Made by a program: the position numbers and the translations under genes
Origin: Syntrophomonas sp.
GTDB lineage: Bacteria > Bacillota > Syntrophomonadia > Syntrophomonadales > Syntrophomonadaceae
DNA: 64,000 bases
Reading direction: 5' to 3'
NCBI GenBank assembly: GCA_028693695.1
Contig: JAQUUV010000001.1
Location: 1 to 64,000, forward strand
In this document: piece after piece, positions 1 through 10,031 of the stretch
Numbering within the stretch: position 1 is the first letter of the stretch
Layout: every line of letters begins with the position of its first letter
Notes under the pieces: generated by a model
Seen by the model: the letters and a program-made list of their open reading frames with translations, nothing else
Told to the model about the DNA's origin: nothing
The model's database searches: none

Positions 1-1721
1 AGGTTTATAGGTTCCCAGGTAAAATAGGCCGGTTTATCGGTACTAGCCTCAATTAAATAGGAAGGTTTAACATATTGTCCCACCACAACATTAGTGGAAC
101 AATATGTTATATTATCTGCAACCAGCTGCAGGTTGTAAGAACCGGATGCCAGACCGGAAATTGCGATTTTCCCAGAAAAAGCACCCGAATCATCCAGGCT
201 CACCTTGGTTCTTTGGGGAGTTTTATCGTATGCTCCTACATTCAGCTGCAGCTCAGCCTCCCTGGGAGGATTTGATTTCCCGTCCTTGGGAAGAACGATT
301 CCCCATATCGATACAGTATCGGTCGGCTGGTATTTTTGCCGGTCGGTGTAAATATAGGTGTAATACTGCTCATCAACCCTTCTGGAATCATCGGGCTTGG
401 TCAGAATCAACTCGGCTGCGAAGGGAAGCCCTGCACCTGTAACCGTCAGCGAATTAAAGCTGTCCGTATCGAGTTTCGGCGTGTCGATGCGTGCGGTGCC
501 GTCAGCGGCAGTCGTTGAACTAATCCCATTAATATCTGCCTGCACCCCCGCAACCGGAGAAGAATTGCCCGTGTCATTAACCCAGACCAGCTCAGATCCG
601 TCGACAGACATGACATATACGGCATAAGGGTGAATCTGAACAAACTTCTGCACATGTCCCTTACTGTCAGCGTCAGTATTGTCGGCTGCAACATCTATAA
701 GGTAGTGGCCTTCGGGGAGCTTATCCGGCAAAACGATGAATGCAGGCGACCAGGTTTGCTGGGGGTTTTCTCTTTTAATCCTGGTTGTAAAATCCCCTAT
801 TTGCTCCACACCTTCAAGTGAAGCAAAATAATTGTTTTGATAACCGAGCTGATCGTTTATATAGTCATGCCTTGCCTTAAGAACGTTTAGATAAGAGCCG
901 GCATCGGCAAACTTTAACACCCGCACCCTTAAATCGGCTTCATTATAATGCTCGCTGGCCCTGACTTCTATGATCGGAGTGACATCGGGAGCAAAGGTCT
1001 CCGCAGCTTCTCCGCTTATGTACAGGTAGTTGTCGTCGGGCAAAGTATCGTTGGTTCGAAAAGAAAAGGTATAATCCTCGCCTAAAACCTCACCACCTGA
1101 TGACTTCAGACCCTTATCGACGGTAACCTTATAAAGGGTGTTGGGCTGAAGCCCATCCGGGACAAAAACCCAGGTCTTTCCGTGTTTTTCAAATTTCCCG
1201 GCAACAACCGGTTCTATCTTAAAGCTGTTCTGGATATCTGCAACATCCAGGTAAGACAGGCTGATTTCTATTCCAGTATTGACAGGAACTATTTTGGACT
1301 TGTCGGCGGGAAGTGTCTGAGTTACCCGAAAGACATTCTCAGTCTGGAAAGCCCATGAATAAGGTTGGACAGTATCAATCTGCTTAAAGCTTACAATGGA
1401 ATCAGGTTTCAGCTTCTCATCAAACTTCAGAATATATTGATTACCGGACTGATGTTTAAGTGTATAGTTGATTGCCGGTGCCACCGCAATGCTATTTCTG
1501 ACCTCTTGCTCGTTTATATGGTCCGAACATTTAAGCATAAACCCCGTATCGATCTTCACTCCATGCCCGGTAGTATTCAAAGCGCTTACTTCTACAACCG
1601 TTCCGGAAACCGAATTTGCTCTGAAAACTGTAATGTAATAGACCGCCAGCCCCGTTGCTGCCACTACTATTAATGCCAGGGTTATACAGAGCTTTTTGTT
1701 CATTATAATTTTATTAAGCAT
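1..1721 (-). CDS. Alpha-2-macroglobulin-like anchored protein, 3' part beyond window
   Basis: The reading frame is open from ATG at 1721 to the window edge (about 573 codons seen), so the C-terminus is missing. A hydrophobic segment at residues 10-28 has no lipobox cysteine, so it should be a membrane anchor. An SbsA/Big_5 Ig-like domain follows at about residues 110-210, ending in the typical TFSFRT strand. A macroglobulin MG2-type domain near residue 500 has the family signature TDRQKYQPTDTVSIWG. Bacterial A2M proteins trap proteases or stabilise the envelope. The thioester motif, if there is one, would lie outside the window. A GGGGAG site 12 nt upstream supports the start. The gene lies 30 bp downstream of the coiled-coil gene on the same strand, so the two are probably co-transcribed. 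Confidence 0.8.
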   Translation of the reverse strand, partial: MLNKIIMNKKLCITLALIVVAATGLAVYYITVFRANSVSGTVVEVSALNTTGHGVKIDTGFMLKCSDHINEQEVRNSIAVAPAINYTLKHQSGNQYILKFDEKLKPDSIVSFKQIDTVQPYSWAFQTENVFRVTQTLPADKSKIVPVNTGIEISLSYLDVADIQNSFKIEPVVAGKFEKHGKTWVFVPDGLQPNTLYKVTVDKGLKSSGGEVLGEDYTFSFRTNDTLPDDNYLYISGEAAETFAPDVTPIIEVRASEHYNEADLRVRVLKFADAGSYLNVLKARHDYINDQLGYQNNYFASLEGVEQIGDFTTRIKRENPQQTWSPAFIVLPDKLPEGHYLIDVAADNTDADSKGHVQKFVQIHPYAVYVMSVDGSELVWVNDTGNSSPVAGVQADINGISSTTAADGTARIDTPKLDTDSFNSLTVTGAGLPFAAELILTKPDDSRRVDEQYYTYIYTDRQKYQPTDTVSIWGIVLPKDGKSNPPREAELQLNVGAYDKTPQRTKVSLDDSGAFSGKIAISGLASGSYNLQLVADNITYCSTNVVVGQYVKPSYLIEASTDKPAYFTWEPIN

Positions 1722-1750
1722 GGGTTTAATTTCTCCCCCCCATCACTTTC

Positions 1751-2683
1751 TTATTTGGTGTTTTCTATTATTTGCCTACGCTCTTGACCGAGTTCCAATA
1801 GTCTTTGACTGCTTTGCTCCTTCATCAGGTTCAGGTCATGAATAATTGCCTGTACCTTACGTTGCAGCTGCTTGGTGCGAGTCTGGGCATCGTTGATTTT
1901 AAACTGAACGATTGCATCGAATAATAACCCATCCAGAAAGAAATCGGCAAATGTTGCTAATCCGCCGATTTGAATGGTGTCATTCGTGGGTTTGACATCA
2001 GCCAGTTCCCGCTGAAATTTGCGCAGCAGCAGCTGAGCCTGGTCTATTTCATTCCTGGCATCACTGATGTGTGAATGCTTTATCGCAGTGGTTAGAAGAC
2101 CTCCCCCCAGCAAGTCAAAGGCACCCCAGCCTTCAGCGCTGCCCAAGCTTTTCTGCACCTTAGAGAATGCTTTCTCCACCTTCTTACCGGCTTCAATTGC
2201 TTCTAGCAGTTCTTTTACCTCGGCTTTTAAGCGGCCCAACTGTTCGGCCATCTCAAACAGGTGCTGGGCCTCAGATCCACCAGAGCGCAGCAAGTACTCT
2301 TCCTTGTCCTGTACCGCCTGCTGGTATTTAGTGTCCAGATCACCCATGTCGGCCAAATTGTTGTCCATTCCAGTTAGATCTGCTTCAAGTGCTATCAGGG
2401 CAGCATTTGCTTCATCATACTTAAGCTTGGCGATAAGATATTCCTCCTGCTCTTTGCGTTTGGCCTCTTCCTTCGTTCCTCTGAGGCTATGCCAAAGATT
2501 AAGGAGTGTAATGCCGTCTAACCTGTCCACATCTCTGCTTTCCAAAGCCAATTGTCTTTGCAGTTGATCCCTAAGATTTTTCTGGCTTTGAATTAGATTA
2601 ACGGTTGCTTCTCTGCGATGAAGCCACTTTTCTCTTTCCTGTACTAAGCGTACCGCCTCCGTTAAGCGTTCATGCACATTCAT
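1751..2683 (-). CDS. Coiled-coil protein of unknown function
   Basis: The protein has about 310 residues and is rich in Glu, Lys, Gln and Leu. Long predicted coiled coils cover residues 1-160 and again 200-300. A Gly-rich stretch (DLLGGGLLTTAIKHS, about residues 190-205) and a second hydrophobic patch (GGLATFADFFLDGLLFDAI) break the coils and could be short amphipathic or membrane-touching segments. I chose ATG 2683 over the upstream TTG at 2689 because an AAGGAGGAG site ends 7-8 nt before it. I do not recognise a named family. The spacing to the A2M-like gene downstream suggests one operon with an envelope role, which is inference. Confidence 0.7.
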   Translation of the reverse strand: MNVHERLTEAVRLVQEREKWLHRREATVNLIQSQKNLRDQLQRQLALESRDVDRLDGITLLNLWHSLRGTKEEAKRKEQEEYLIAKLKYDEANAALIALEADLTGMDNNLADMGDLDTKYQQAVQDKEEYLLRSGGSEAQHLFEMAEQLGRLKAEVKELLEAIEAGKKVEKAFSKVQKSLGSAEGWGAFDLLGGGLLTTAIKHSHISDARNEIDQAQLLLRKFQRELADVKPTNDTIQIGGLATFADFFLDGLLFDAIVQFKINDAQTRTKQLQRKVQAIIHDLNLMKEQSSQRLLELGQERRQIIENTK

Positions 2684-3025
2684 TAGCAAACTCCTCCTTG
2701 CCCGTTAACTCTGGTGTTTATTTGGGGTAATCTATGTATAGTATTATTAAAAACAAAATCACAAGTCACTGTTCTTTTATTTGCCATATTGTATGAATGC
2801 AGTCCAATAGATTGTGGATTATTGTCAATAACCATTCCTCTGATACATTGAATCGTTTAACAATCCGACTGCCTATCCTATGAATAATGGGAGGTTCAAG
2901 TCCTTGGCATTATTAGCCTACCGTACCGGGCACAAGCAAATATGACAATGCGCAGTCTGTTAAAGCACTCGACAGGGATAGGGAGAGAAGCTAGGATTAT
3001 GTTGCTTCAAATCTTATCTCTTTCT
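2684..3025. other. Intergenic region with boundary motif
   Basis: No gene is visible. Near 2903-2915 the stretch CATTATTAGCCTA occurs, a short motif that recurs at several gene-fragment boundaries in this window (see findings). Confidence 0.4.
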
Positions 3026-3358
3026 TTACGATTTTTCATTCAGTATAGAAGTGATGTCATTTACGAATTCAATTGTCTTCCTTTCAATATGCTTCATGAG
3101 TTCTGCAGAATGATCAAAATCCGGCTGCTCAGCCAGGGTAGACTCAATAATGGAATCCACTCCCGGAAAAATCTGCGACAGTTTATATTTACCTAAATTT
3201 TTGCCGCTCAAAAGCTTGATATACTCAGCTTGGATCTTTCTGTTGCTTCCACCCAGCCAAACTTCGAATTTACCTAGTTCATGCAAATATACGATGGCAA
3301 TCTTTAGTTTCTTGTTTTTCAAATCGGACGGTGTAAAAGAGAAATATGTCATATCCAT
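3026..3358 (-). pseudogene. DUF7000-like protein, N-terminus lost
   Basis: The 110 residues starting MDMTYFSFTP match what I remember of the C-terminal two thirds of DUF7000 proteins: a KLKIAIVYLHELGKFEVWLGG strand region, then GVDSIIESTLAEQPDFD and a closing helix. The frame upstream of the first Met hits TAA within five codons. The usual roughly 40-residue N-terminus is replaced by the start of a DUF3795-type gene in another frame. The last 55 codons are repeated almost unchanged at 60898-61062. The function of the family is unknown. The domain name is from memory and not checked. Confidence 0.55.
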
Positions 3359-3373
3359 ATAGCTGAAATCCTT

Positions 3374-3488
3374 GCTTGTTTAAATCGTTTTTCATCGCCT
3401 GATAACTAATGCATAATCTGCAATTCATTCCACAGGGAGCGATAAGCTTTTCTATCATTTTTGACCTCATTACCTCATAATGAGACAC
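3374..3488 (-). pseudogene. DUF3795 N-terminal fragment
   Basis: The piece reads MSHYEVMRSKMIEKLIAPCGMN followed by CRLCISYQAMKNDLNKQGFQ. This is the cysteine-rich start of a DUF3795 protein (APCGxNCxLC). After GFQ the expected CxGC metal-binding part is absent and the frame runs into the DUF7000-like fragment in the wrong phase. The junction at about 3370 looks like a simple recombination scar. It is unlikely to make a working protein. Confidence 0.6.
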
Positions 3489-3620
3489 ATTCTCATTATG
3501 AGCCTAATAGAAATTTGGATAATGGGAGGTTTTTCAATGTTGACAACAACCCCGTCCCCCTGTCAATTCTCTGCCGGGGGGAGACAGATAATTATTCTTA
3601 CTTCAGCCTCCATTGCAAAC

Positions 3621-4064
3621 TCAATACCTATGCGATTTGTTTTGCTCCTGGTAGAACTCCTCCACACCGATCTCCTTCATTCGCTGGTTAAATTTCATCC
3701 ACCGTTCCTTTATTTGGATGTCAATCTTTTTGTCGCAGGGGAATTCCTCACACTGGAAGCAGAAATCCACTCCCTTTTCCCGGGTTCATGTACCTGCAAC
3801 GCACTCGATAGGGCAGAGTACATTATTCCCCCGGCACCCGCTGCAAGCAGCCTGGGCGAATGACTGCAATACTTCTTCAAACTGGGGGTAGCCGGCAAAT
3901 ACCGGATTGATATCCGCTTTCACTCTGGCTACACGAGTGTAACCGCTTAAAAATTCAACCAACCTGGCACTAAGTTCCTTGATCTCCCCGCTGACGTAAT
4001 CGGCGCAACGGGAGCAGTCCAGTCCGCACGGAGCAAGCCGCGCCGCCGTTTCTTTACCGTCCAT
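3621..4064 (-). CDS. DUF3795 protein, possible selenoprotein (TGA at codon 93)
   Basis: ATG 4064 follows a TAGGAGG site. Residues 12-20 give LAPCGLDCSRC and residues 74-88 give CSGCRGNNVLCPIEC, both typical of DUF3795, a Cys-rich and probably metal-binding family. Codon 93 (3786-3788) is TGA. The same frame then continues for 54 codons with the family C-terminus: TREKGVDFCFQCEEFPCDKK, then WMKFNQRMKEIGVEEFY. In relatives I remember, the residue at the TGA is a conserved Cys (xxCxxEKGVDFCFQC). Cys replaced by TGA with intact downstream coding is the usual signature of selenocysteine, and this genome also has a UGA-containing fdhA. The alternative is a recent nonsense mutation, since neighbouring genes are broken. 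Total length is 147 codons plus stop. Confidence 0.6.
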
Positions 4065-4195
4065 ACCTCTACCTCCTAAAAATCATATAAAACCAGGACA
4101 TTAATATTATCGGTAATTTTAGGCCTTGGATGAGTTTTTACGCATATAAATAAACTGCAAATCCTTAGTAACTTGTTCAGTTTTGTATTCTTTAT

Positions 4196-4252
4196 GCTAG
4201 AGCTTTTTGGGCGAACTCCTGATCATTTTTCAGTCTTTCTATAAATGTAGAT
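4196..4252 (-). pseudogene. Fragment of a second Nif11-type precursor
   Basis: In its own frame the stretch reads FIERLKNDQEFAQKALA then a stop. It is nearly identical to FIEKLKNDQEFAQKALA of the intact gene next door (DNA repeat 4196-4251 against 4412-4467). It has no start codon and overlaps the 3' end of the intact gene in another frame. Confidence 0.65.
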
Positions 4253-4484
4253 CTTTCAATTTGAAATATATCTGCGAAAGTTCATTACCCCCCGACACAC
4301 TATCTAAATCATTGTCACTTAACTCCTGTCCAGCCATCTTAAGCTCACTTGCTGTAAAATCAAAACCAGCTTCCCGTTCGAATCTCATTCGCTCCTCTGT
4401 ATCTGTGCAAGCTAGGGCTTTTTGGGCGAACTCCTGATCATTTTTCAGTTTTTCAATAAATAACCTTGCAGATTCAATACTCAT
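4239..4484 (-). CDS. Nif11-like leader peptide (RiPP precursor), chimeric tail
   Basis: The 81-residue product starts MSIESARLFIEKLKNDQEF and contains the Nif11/nitrile-hydratase-like leader pattern, then ELSDNDLDSVSGG, a double-glycine type protease site near residue 66. The remaining 15 residues (NELSQIYFKLKDLHL) would be the core. The last codons, however, come from the out-of-frame start of a second precursor copy, so the natural core was probably lost by recombination. No modification enzyme, peptidase or exporter is adjacent, so this is an orphan precursor. The family (Nif11-type leader) is clear, but activity is doubtful. Confidence 0.7.
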   Translation of the reverse strand: MSIESARLFIEKLKNDQEFAQKALACTDTEERMRFEREAGFDFTASELKMAGQELSDNDLDSVSGGNELSQIYFKLKDLHL

Positions 4485-4835
4485 ACCAATACCTCCATAC
4501 TTTACTATAATGTGGATAGTTAAATTCTACCACAAGTTAATTTTTTGATGGCAATATCTGTACTATTATTACTGATAATGGGTTGACTGGATATAGTCTC
4601 TTCCCTCGCTGAATCACTGATACCTTGCAGCATAGCTGTTTTCGGTGTAGCATTTCCAGGTGTTTGTTCAAAATTACTTCCAGAGAGTATGATGTTGCGT
4701 ATAATTAACAGACTGCGTCGTACTAAATACAAATAATTAGTATCTCATTACATATTTCCAATCTTCGTATTATTAGCCTAATCAGCTGTTTGCTTGAACT
4801 ATGCATTATGAAGAATTTCGGGCAGCCCTAGTGTC

Positions 4836-5105
4836 ATGCTCATTTTTTTACCAAAATGGCCTTCAGGAGTATGGCATCAAGTAATCCATTTTCTTAAATG
4901 GGTAATAACATTTTCAGTGGTAGAATGGGTTTTATCTTTATTTGGAGAATTCACTTATTATAACGGTTGGAATATCTGGTTTTCAGTTTTATTTGATTGT
5001 GTGATGTTTTCAACACTCGTGCTTCATCATAAACGACCACTATTAGCTTGGCTAGTATCCATAGGGGTAGGTGCTGCAATCTTATATTCTTTCATATTCC
5101 TGTGA
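4836..5105 (+). CDS. CBO0543-type membrane protein, N-terminal half missing
   Basis: The 89 residues hold two to three hydrophobic helices and the stretch YYNGWNIWFSVLFDCVMF followed by HHKRPLLAW, which resembles the C-terminal half of CBO0543-family membrane proteins. Members I know have 150-170 residues, so about 70 are missing. The upstream junction falls at 4766-4830, just after an ATTATTAGCCTAAT boundary motif, and no good ribosome site precedes the ATG. It is probably a relic. The family assignment is from memory. Confidence 0.5.
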   Translation: MLIFLPKWPSGVWHQVIHFLKWVITFSVVEWVLSLFGEFTYYNGWNIWFSVLFDCVMFSTLVLHHKRPLLAWLVSIGVGAAILYSFIFL

Positions 5106-5128
5106 GCTAATCCTGATAGACAATTTGA

Positions 5129-5698
5129 TTATTTAAGTAGGTCGTGTTGTCCTTCATCATTTTTGCCCTGAGTTATACCTTCAAAAGAGTTAAAGAAAAC
5201 TGTATCATTAATATCATAACGCTTGCCATGTAATTGATGTGGAGCTGAATCACTTCTTGGATAACCTATTGGAAGAAGTGCTACTGGAACAAGATATTCT
5301 GGTAATTCCAAGTTTTTTTTGATAATATCAGCATTAAAATGTCCTACCCAAGTGCTACCTAATCCTAAGTCCGTAACTTGAAGCATCATATGAGTTGTGA
5401 CAATGCTGGCATCAACAACTCCCATGTCTACTTTATCATAAGGCCTTTTCCAGCTAACTGTGAAATCATAGCACACCAGCAATACTAGAGGTGCATTAAA
5501 ATGATAAGGTGTGCATGATTTTAATTTAGTCAGGCTGTCTTCATTATCAATAACGAGTATTCGTTGTGGCTGATAATTATCAGCCGTTGGAGCAACTCTA
5601 CCAGCTTCTAAAATCAAATCTAATTTTTCTCTTTCTACTTTTTTGTCGCTAAATTTTCTAACTGCATGTCTTTCTTTTGCTAGTTGTAAAAAATTCAT
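5129..5698 (-). CDS. Nitroreductase family protein
   Basis: The 189-residue flavoprotein starts FLQLAKERHAVRKFSDKKV, the FMN-phosphate binding start (RxxxRxF) of the nitroreductase fold. It has APTADNYQPQR at residues 37-47 and LGLGSTWVGHFN near residue 110, both typical of FMN-binding NAD(P)H-dependent nitroreductases. Length is normal for the compact clostridial type. The gene is monocistronic, with a GGGAGATGG ribosome site. The natural substrate cannot be read from the sequence. Confidence 0.85.
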   Translation of the reverse strand: MNFLQLAKERHAVRKFSDKKVEREKLDLILEAGRVAPTADNYQPQRILVIDNEDSLTKLKSCTPYHFNAPLVLLVCYDFTVSWKRPYDKVDMGVVDASIVTTHMMLQVTDLGLGSTWVGHFNADIIKKNLELPEYLVPVALLPIGYPRSDSAPHQLHGKRYDINDTVFFNSFEGITQGKNDEGQHDLLK

Positions 5699-6156
5699 AT
5701 TACCATCTCCCTATTTCAAAATGTTTCTGATAGATAGGAATTTACTTTTTTACCCTTCTCAGTATATCACTGGTTGATGTCGTAACCCTATTATTATCAA
5801 ATATTACCCATGATATTATCCCTTATATGATTTGAACTGGTAACATAGTAGATTTAAGTGGAAAATAACCTGAGTATTGACAAGTAAAACCATTATCGTA
5901 TAATGCAAATTTAGGGGCAGCCTGGCTGTTTCGGCCGTCTGCCCCAAAAAAATACCGCCTTATTTTACATCAATTTGGACTTTACACAAAGTTCGGGATA
6001 GACCCCATCTAGGGCTTGGTTCGCTTCTTTTGTCCGTGACGTGATAAAGAAAACGGCCAGCCACTAATCCTAATAGATCGCAGATTGGATCTCACACAGT
6101 CTGCCGTCCCTATGCTTCCCTTTTGCTTCCTTTTTACTGTTTGTTTTGTATTTAAG
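5699..6156. other. Intergenic region with inverted repeat
   Basis: No gene is visible. A GC-rich inverted repeat lies at about 5912-5946: GGGGCAG and CTGCCCC arms around a GGC/GGCC inner stem. It has no T-run on the + strand, so it is not a standard terminator for that strand. On the - strand it lies upstream of nothing obvious. Confidence 0.4.
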
Positions 6157-6516
6157 TTATACTACAGGTTCAACTGGAAAATTCATTGTGTTCCAAGCAC
6201 CTATTCCACCCGATAGTTCTAATACATCATATCCGTTTTCAAGAAGTATTATTGCAGCTTTTGCTGCCATGTTACACCATACTTCCCAGCAATAAACCAC
6301 TACTGTTTTATCTTTAGGTATCTCACCAATTCTTTCTTTTAATTGCGATAAAGGGATATGCTTTGCTCCAGCAATTTTTTGCTTCATAGCTTGTGGTGGA
6401 GCATTCCTCACATCAACAATCACAAATGCCTCTGGGGTAGCTTTCAATGCCTGCATATATTCCATTGGGCTGATCGTGGCTTCTATTTTTGCTTTAAAGA
6501 AATCCAACTTACTCAT
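6157..6516 (-). CDS. Rhodanese-like sulfurtransferase domain protein
   Basis: The 119-residue single-domain protein has the rhodanese pattern IVDVRNAPP (residues 33-41), GAKHIPLSQL (54-63) and an active-site loop VVYCWEVWCNMAAKAA with the catalytic Cys near residue 75. It ends in the usual GYDVLELSGGIGAW. It could move sulfane sulfur (persulfide) in the cytoplasm. The loop is longer and more aromatic than the standard CRSGxR, as in related single-domain proteins. It starts 8 bp inside the 3' end of a MarR-type gene remnant on the same strand, so the two were one operon. Confidence 0.85.
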   Translation of the reverse strand: MSKLDFFKAKIEATISPMEYMQALKATPEAFVIVDVRNAPPQAMKQKIAGAKHIPLSQLKERIGEIPKDKTVVVYCWEVWCNMAAKAAIILLENGYDVLELSGGIGAWNTMNFPVEPVV

Positions 6517-6740
6517 AACTTTCCTCCTTTGATAATTTATTAATTAGATTCAAAAACAAATTTTCTTCTTTATTGTCCAAGGCGGATAGAATTTTGTCTT
6601 CACATTTCTTCATTGACTCCCACAATGAGCAAATCATTTCATCACCTTGCTTAGTCAATTGCAGACAATAGGCTCTTCTATCACTTGGATGTCTACTCCG
6701 CATTAGCAACTGCTTTTCTTCCAGCAAATCAACAAATATT
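6509..6740 (-). pseudogene. MarR-type regulator, N-terminus lost
   Basis: The frame reads FVDLLEEKQLLMRSRHPSDR then RAYCLQLTKQGDEM, the wing of a MarR winged-helix DNA-binding domain, followed by the dimerisation helix. A TGA lies just upstream, and the first roughly 70 residues, including the recognition helix, are gone. They are replaced by the start of a small membrane protein. It probably once regulated the rhodanese gene it overlaps. Confidence 0.7.
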
Positions 6741-6825
6741 CATCATATGAGATTATAAATGCCATAATAGCAGCTATAGGGCTGAACACCAGACCTATGC
6801 AGATAAATAATTTTACTGTATTCAT
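6703..6825 (-). pseudogene. 5' fragment of a small membrane protein
   Basis: ATG 6825 has a good GGAGAA site. The frame begins MNTVKLFICIGLVFSPIAAI with one clear membrane helix, then AFIISYDEY, before it runs in the wrong phase into the MarR remnant and stops after 40 codons. It appears to be the first part of a membrane protein of unknown family joined by deletion to the MarR gene. Confidence 0.5.
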
Positions 6826-6966
6826 TAGTGTTCTTCTCCAACTTTTACCTACTGAAAGGCTTCAACAGGCAAACGTCCATGCACATATTTCCAGTATTTT
6901 TGCTGTTAATCCAAGCATCAAAGACTACTTTCTCTTTCTTTATCAATCCGCGAAAGCCTGTCATCG

Positions 6967-8634
6967 CTACAAACTCTTCTTTTCCAAGTCTCTAAATTTA
7001 TATTCGATGCTATTGATCCTTTGCTGAATATAGGCACTGTCACCTCTTTGCTCGGTCAGCAGCGTTTCGATCAAATTGATTTCCTGGTTCATATAGGTCA
7101 GAGCTTGGGCAATTAGATTATCGATCTCATTATTAATTTTTTGGTTTAGATCCGAGGTCAGGCGATGCAGGTTCTTATCGACTTCTTTGGGGATCTGGCG
7201 GACGAAATGGCGCCGGAATATATTTCGGAGGAAAACCATCGGGAACAGAAACCACAATAGGTCCAGATGGAAATCGAAGGCCCGGCTTACCGAAATATCA
7301 GGCCGTTCCAGCTCACCGATGTTGATCTCCCATTGTTCCAGCTGGGGCTGCACCCCTAGAACCTGCTCCAGGTTGTGGCTCAGTCTTTCCCGAAAAGACT
7401 TCAGGTAAAAAGCCAGGTGCTTTTTGACCGTACTCAATAGTTCAAAGGACTTTTCCTCGTTGAGTAAAATCTCTTGCAGTTCGGAATGCAGCGACTGATT
7501 AAGCCAGTGCTCAAACTGCCGGGTTACGACATACAGATTACCTTTCCATCCACCAAAAGCTCTCGCGTATTCCTGGCTGAGCTTGGTTTCCAACTCCTTG
7601 CGGAAGCTATCCAGATAGACCTTTATATTTTCGCGAGTCTTCTCCTTATAACTGCCGCTGATCAGCAAAAGTTCGCGCCGGACAAAGGGCGAGTTTAAAT
7701 GCTCATCCAAAATAGTCGCCTTAAGTTTACCTTTTTCCGAATCCTGTTGCAGGGAGGCCTGATAGGATATGTTCAAATAGGTGAGGCAGCTATTGGCCAG
7801 CGAGCCAATTTTATGCCGCAGTATAGATGCGTATTTTTTATCCCGATTAAGGGCAAAAGGCTGAAATATTCTTTGTTCCAGTTCGGTATTATAACGGCAG
7901 GTATCCTTATATGCCGAATACCTGAGGATTGGGAAATCCTGATTAAAAGCATTGCGAAGTACCTTTGCAATAAATAATTCGATTTGCTGCAGATGGTCCT
8001 CAGTGAAAAGATCAGTTTTGGTGATCACGATAGCAATCTCGGGGGAATACAGATAGATCTCTTGCAGAAGACCGAGTTCATTTTCGGATATCGGCCTTTC
8101 CGCACTGATGACGAACAAGACCCCACCGGTTTCCGGGAACCAGCTGGTGGTGGTTTCGGTATTGTGCTGCCATACGCTGCCAATGCCCGGAGTATCCACC
8201 AATCTTAGGGCCTGAATATTCTGCAGAGCCGGCACCTCCAGATCGAGCACCCTAACCTGCTTGATATTACCCGGGTTGCCGGACTCAGAAACATAATCCG
8301 GGATAGCTTGGATGGCAATAATTCTAGTGTTGCCATCCAAGAAAGTTACAGTCGCTTTCTCTTGTTTACCGTATCGTATGCGGCTAATTACGGAGGTAAC
8401 TGGGATATCGCCCACCGGCAACAGATCTTTATCTAAATAGGCGTTAAGAAAAGAACTTTTGCCAGCCTTAAACTGACCCAAAACCGCCACGTCCAGATAT
8501 TGGTTCTGGTCGGCAAAATTATTAATGCTGCGCAGAGTTATAAGCAGGGAATGCAGTTTGAAATCAGCACACACGGACTGGATTTCGGCCAGCAATTCCT
8601 TGGCCTGGGTTATAATATTAGGTTCTATGGCCAT
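6967..8634 (-). CDS. Dynamin-like GTPase
   Basis: The 555-residue protein shows the dynamin-family G domain: P-loop GQFKAGKSSFLN (about residues 51-62), switch I threonine in PVTSVISRI, DTPGIGS (about 147-153) and the G4 motif ITKTDLF (about 209). Long helical segments follow. A hydrophobic paddle-like stretch (LDLLWFLFPMVFLRNIF, about residue 455) is typical of bacterial dynamin-like proteins that bind or remodel membranes. The start at 8634 has a GAGGGTG site. The gene lies 54 bp downstream of eno on the same strand without an obvious terminator, so it may share the fluoride-controlled transcript. That link is inference. Confidence 0.85.
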   Translation of the reverse strand: MAIEPNIITQAKELLAEIQSVCADFKLHSLLITLRSINNFADQNQYLDVAVLGQFKAGKSSFLNAYLDKDLLPVGDIPVTSVISRIRYGKQEKATVTFLDGNTRIIAIQAIPDYVSESGNPGNIKQVRVLDLEVPALQNIQALRLVDTPGIGSVWQHNTETTTSWFPETGGVLFVISAERPISENELGLLQEIYLYSPEIAIVITKTDLFTEDHLQQIELFIAKVLRNAFNQDFPILRYSAYKDTCRYNTELEQRIFQPFALNRDKKYASILRHKIGSLANSCLTYLNISYQASLQQDSEKGKLKATILDEHLNSPFVRRELLLISGSYKEKTRENIKVYLDSFRKELETKLSQEYARAFGGWKGNLYVVTRQFEHWLNQSLHSELQEILLNEEKSFELLSTVKKHLAFYLKSFRERLSHNLEQVLGVQPQLEQWEINIGELERPDISVSRAFDFHLDLLWFLFPMVFLRNIFRRHFVRQIPKEVDKNLHRLTSDLNQKINNEIDNLIAQALTYMNQEINLIETLLTEQRGDSAYIQQRINSIEYKFRDLEKKSL

Positions 8635-8688
8635 GGTTTGATCACCCTCTTTACCGCTCCGATCAACTTAGGGACCCTAATTTTACCT

Positions 8689-10008
<1,320 letters not shown>

Positions 10009-10031
10009 CTAGGCTTGGAGCTAGATAAATG

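Noticed and set aside
1365..1673. Plus-strand reading frame of about 100 codons
   Set aside because: It is antisense to the A2M-like gene, which has consistent domains and codon use.
4520..4732. 70-codon - strand frame
   Set aside because: No ribosome site, no recognisable family and low-complexity composition. I treat it as non-coding or debris.
5912..5946. Terminator at the GGGGCAG/CTGCCCC repeat
   Set aside because: There is no T-run on the + strand and no gene end nearby. I left it as an inverted repeat.
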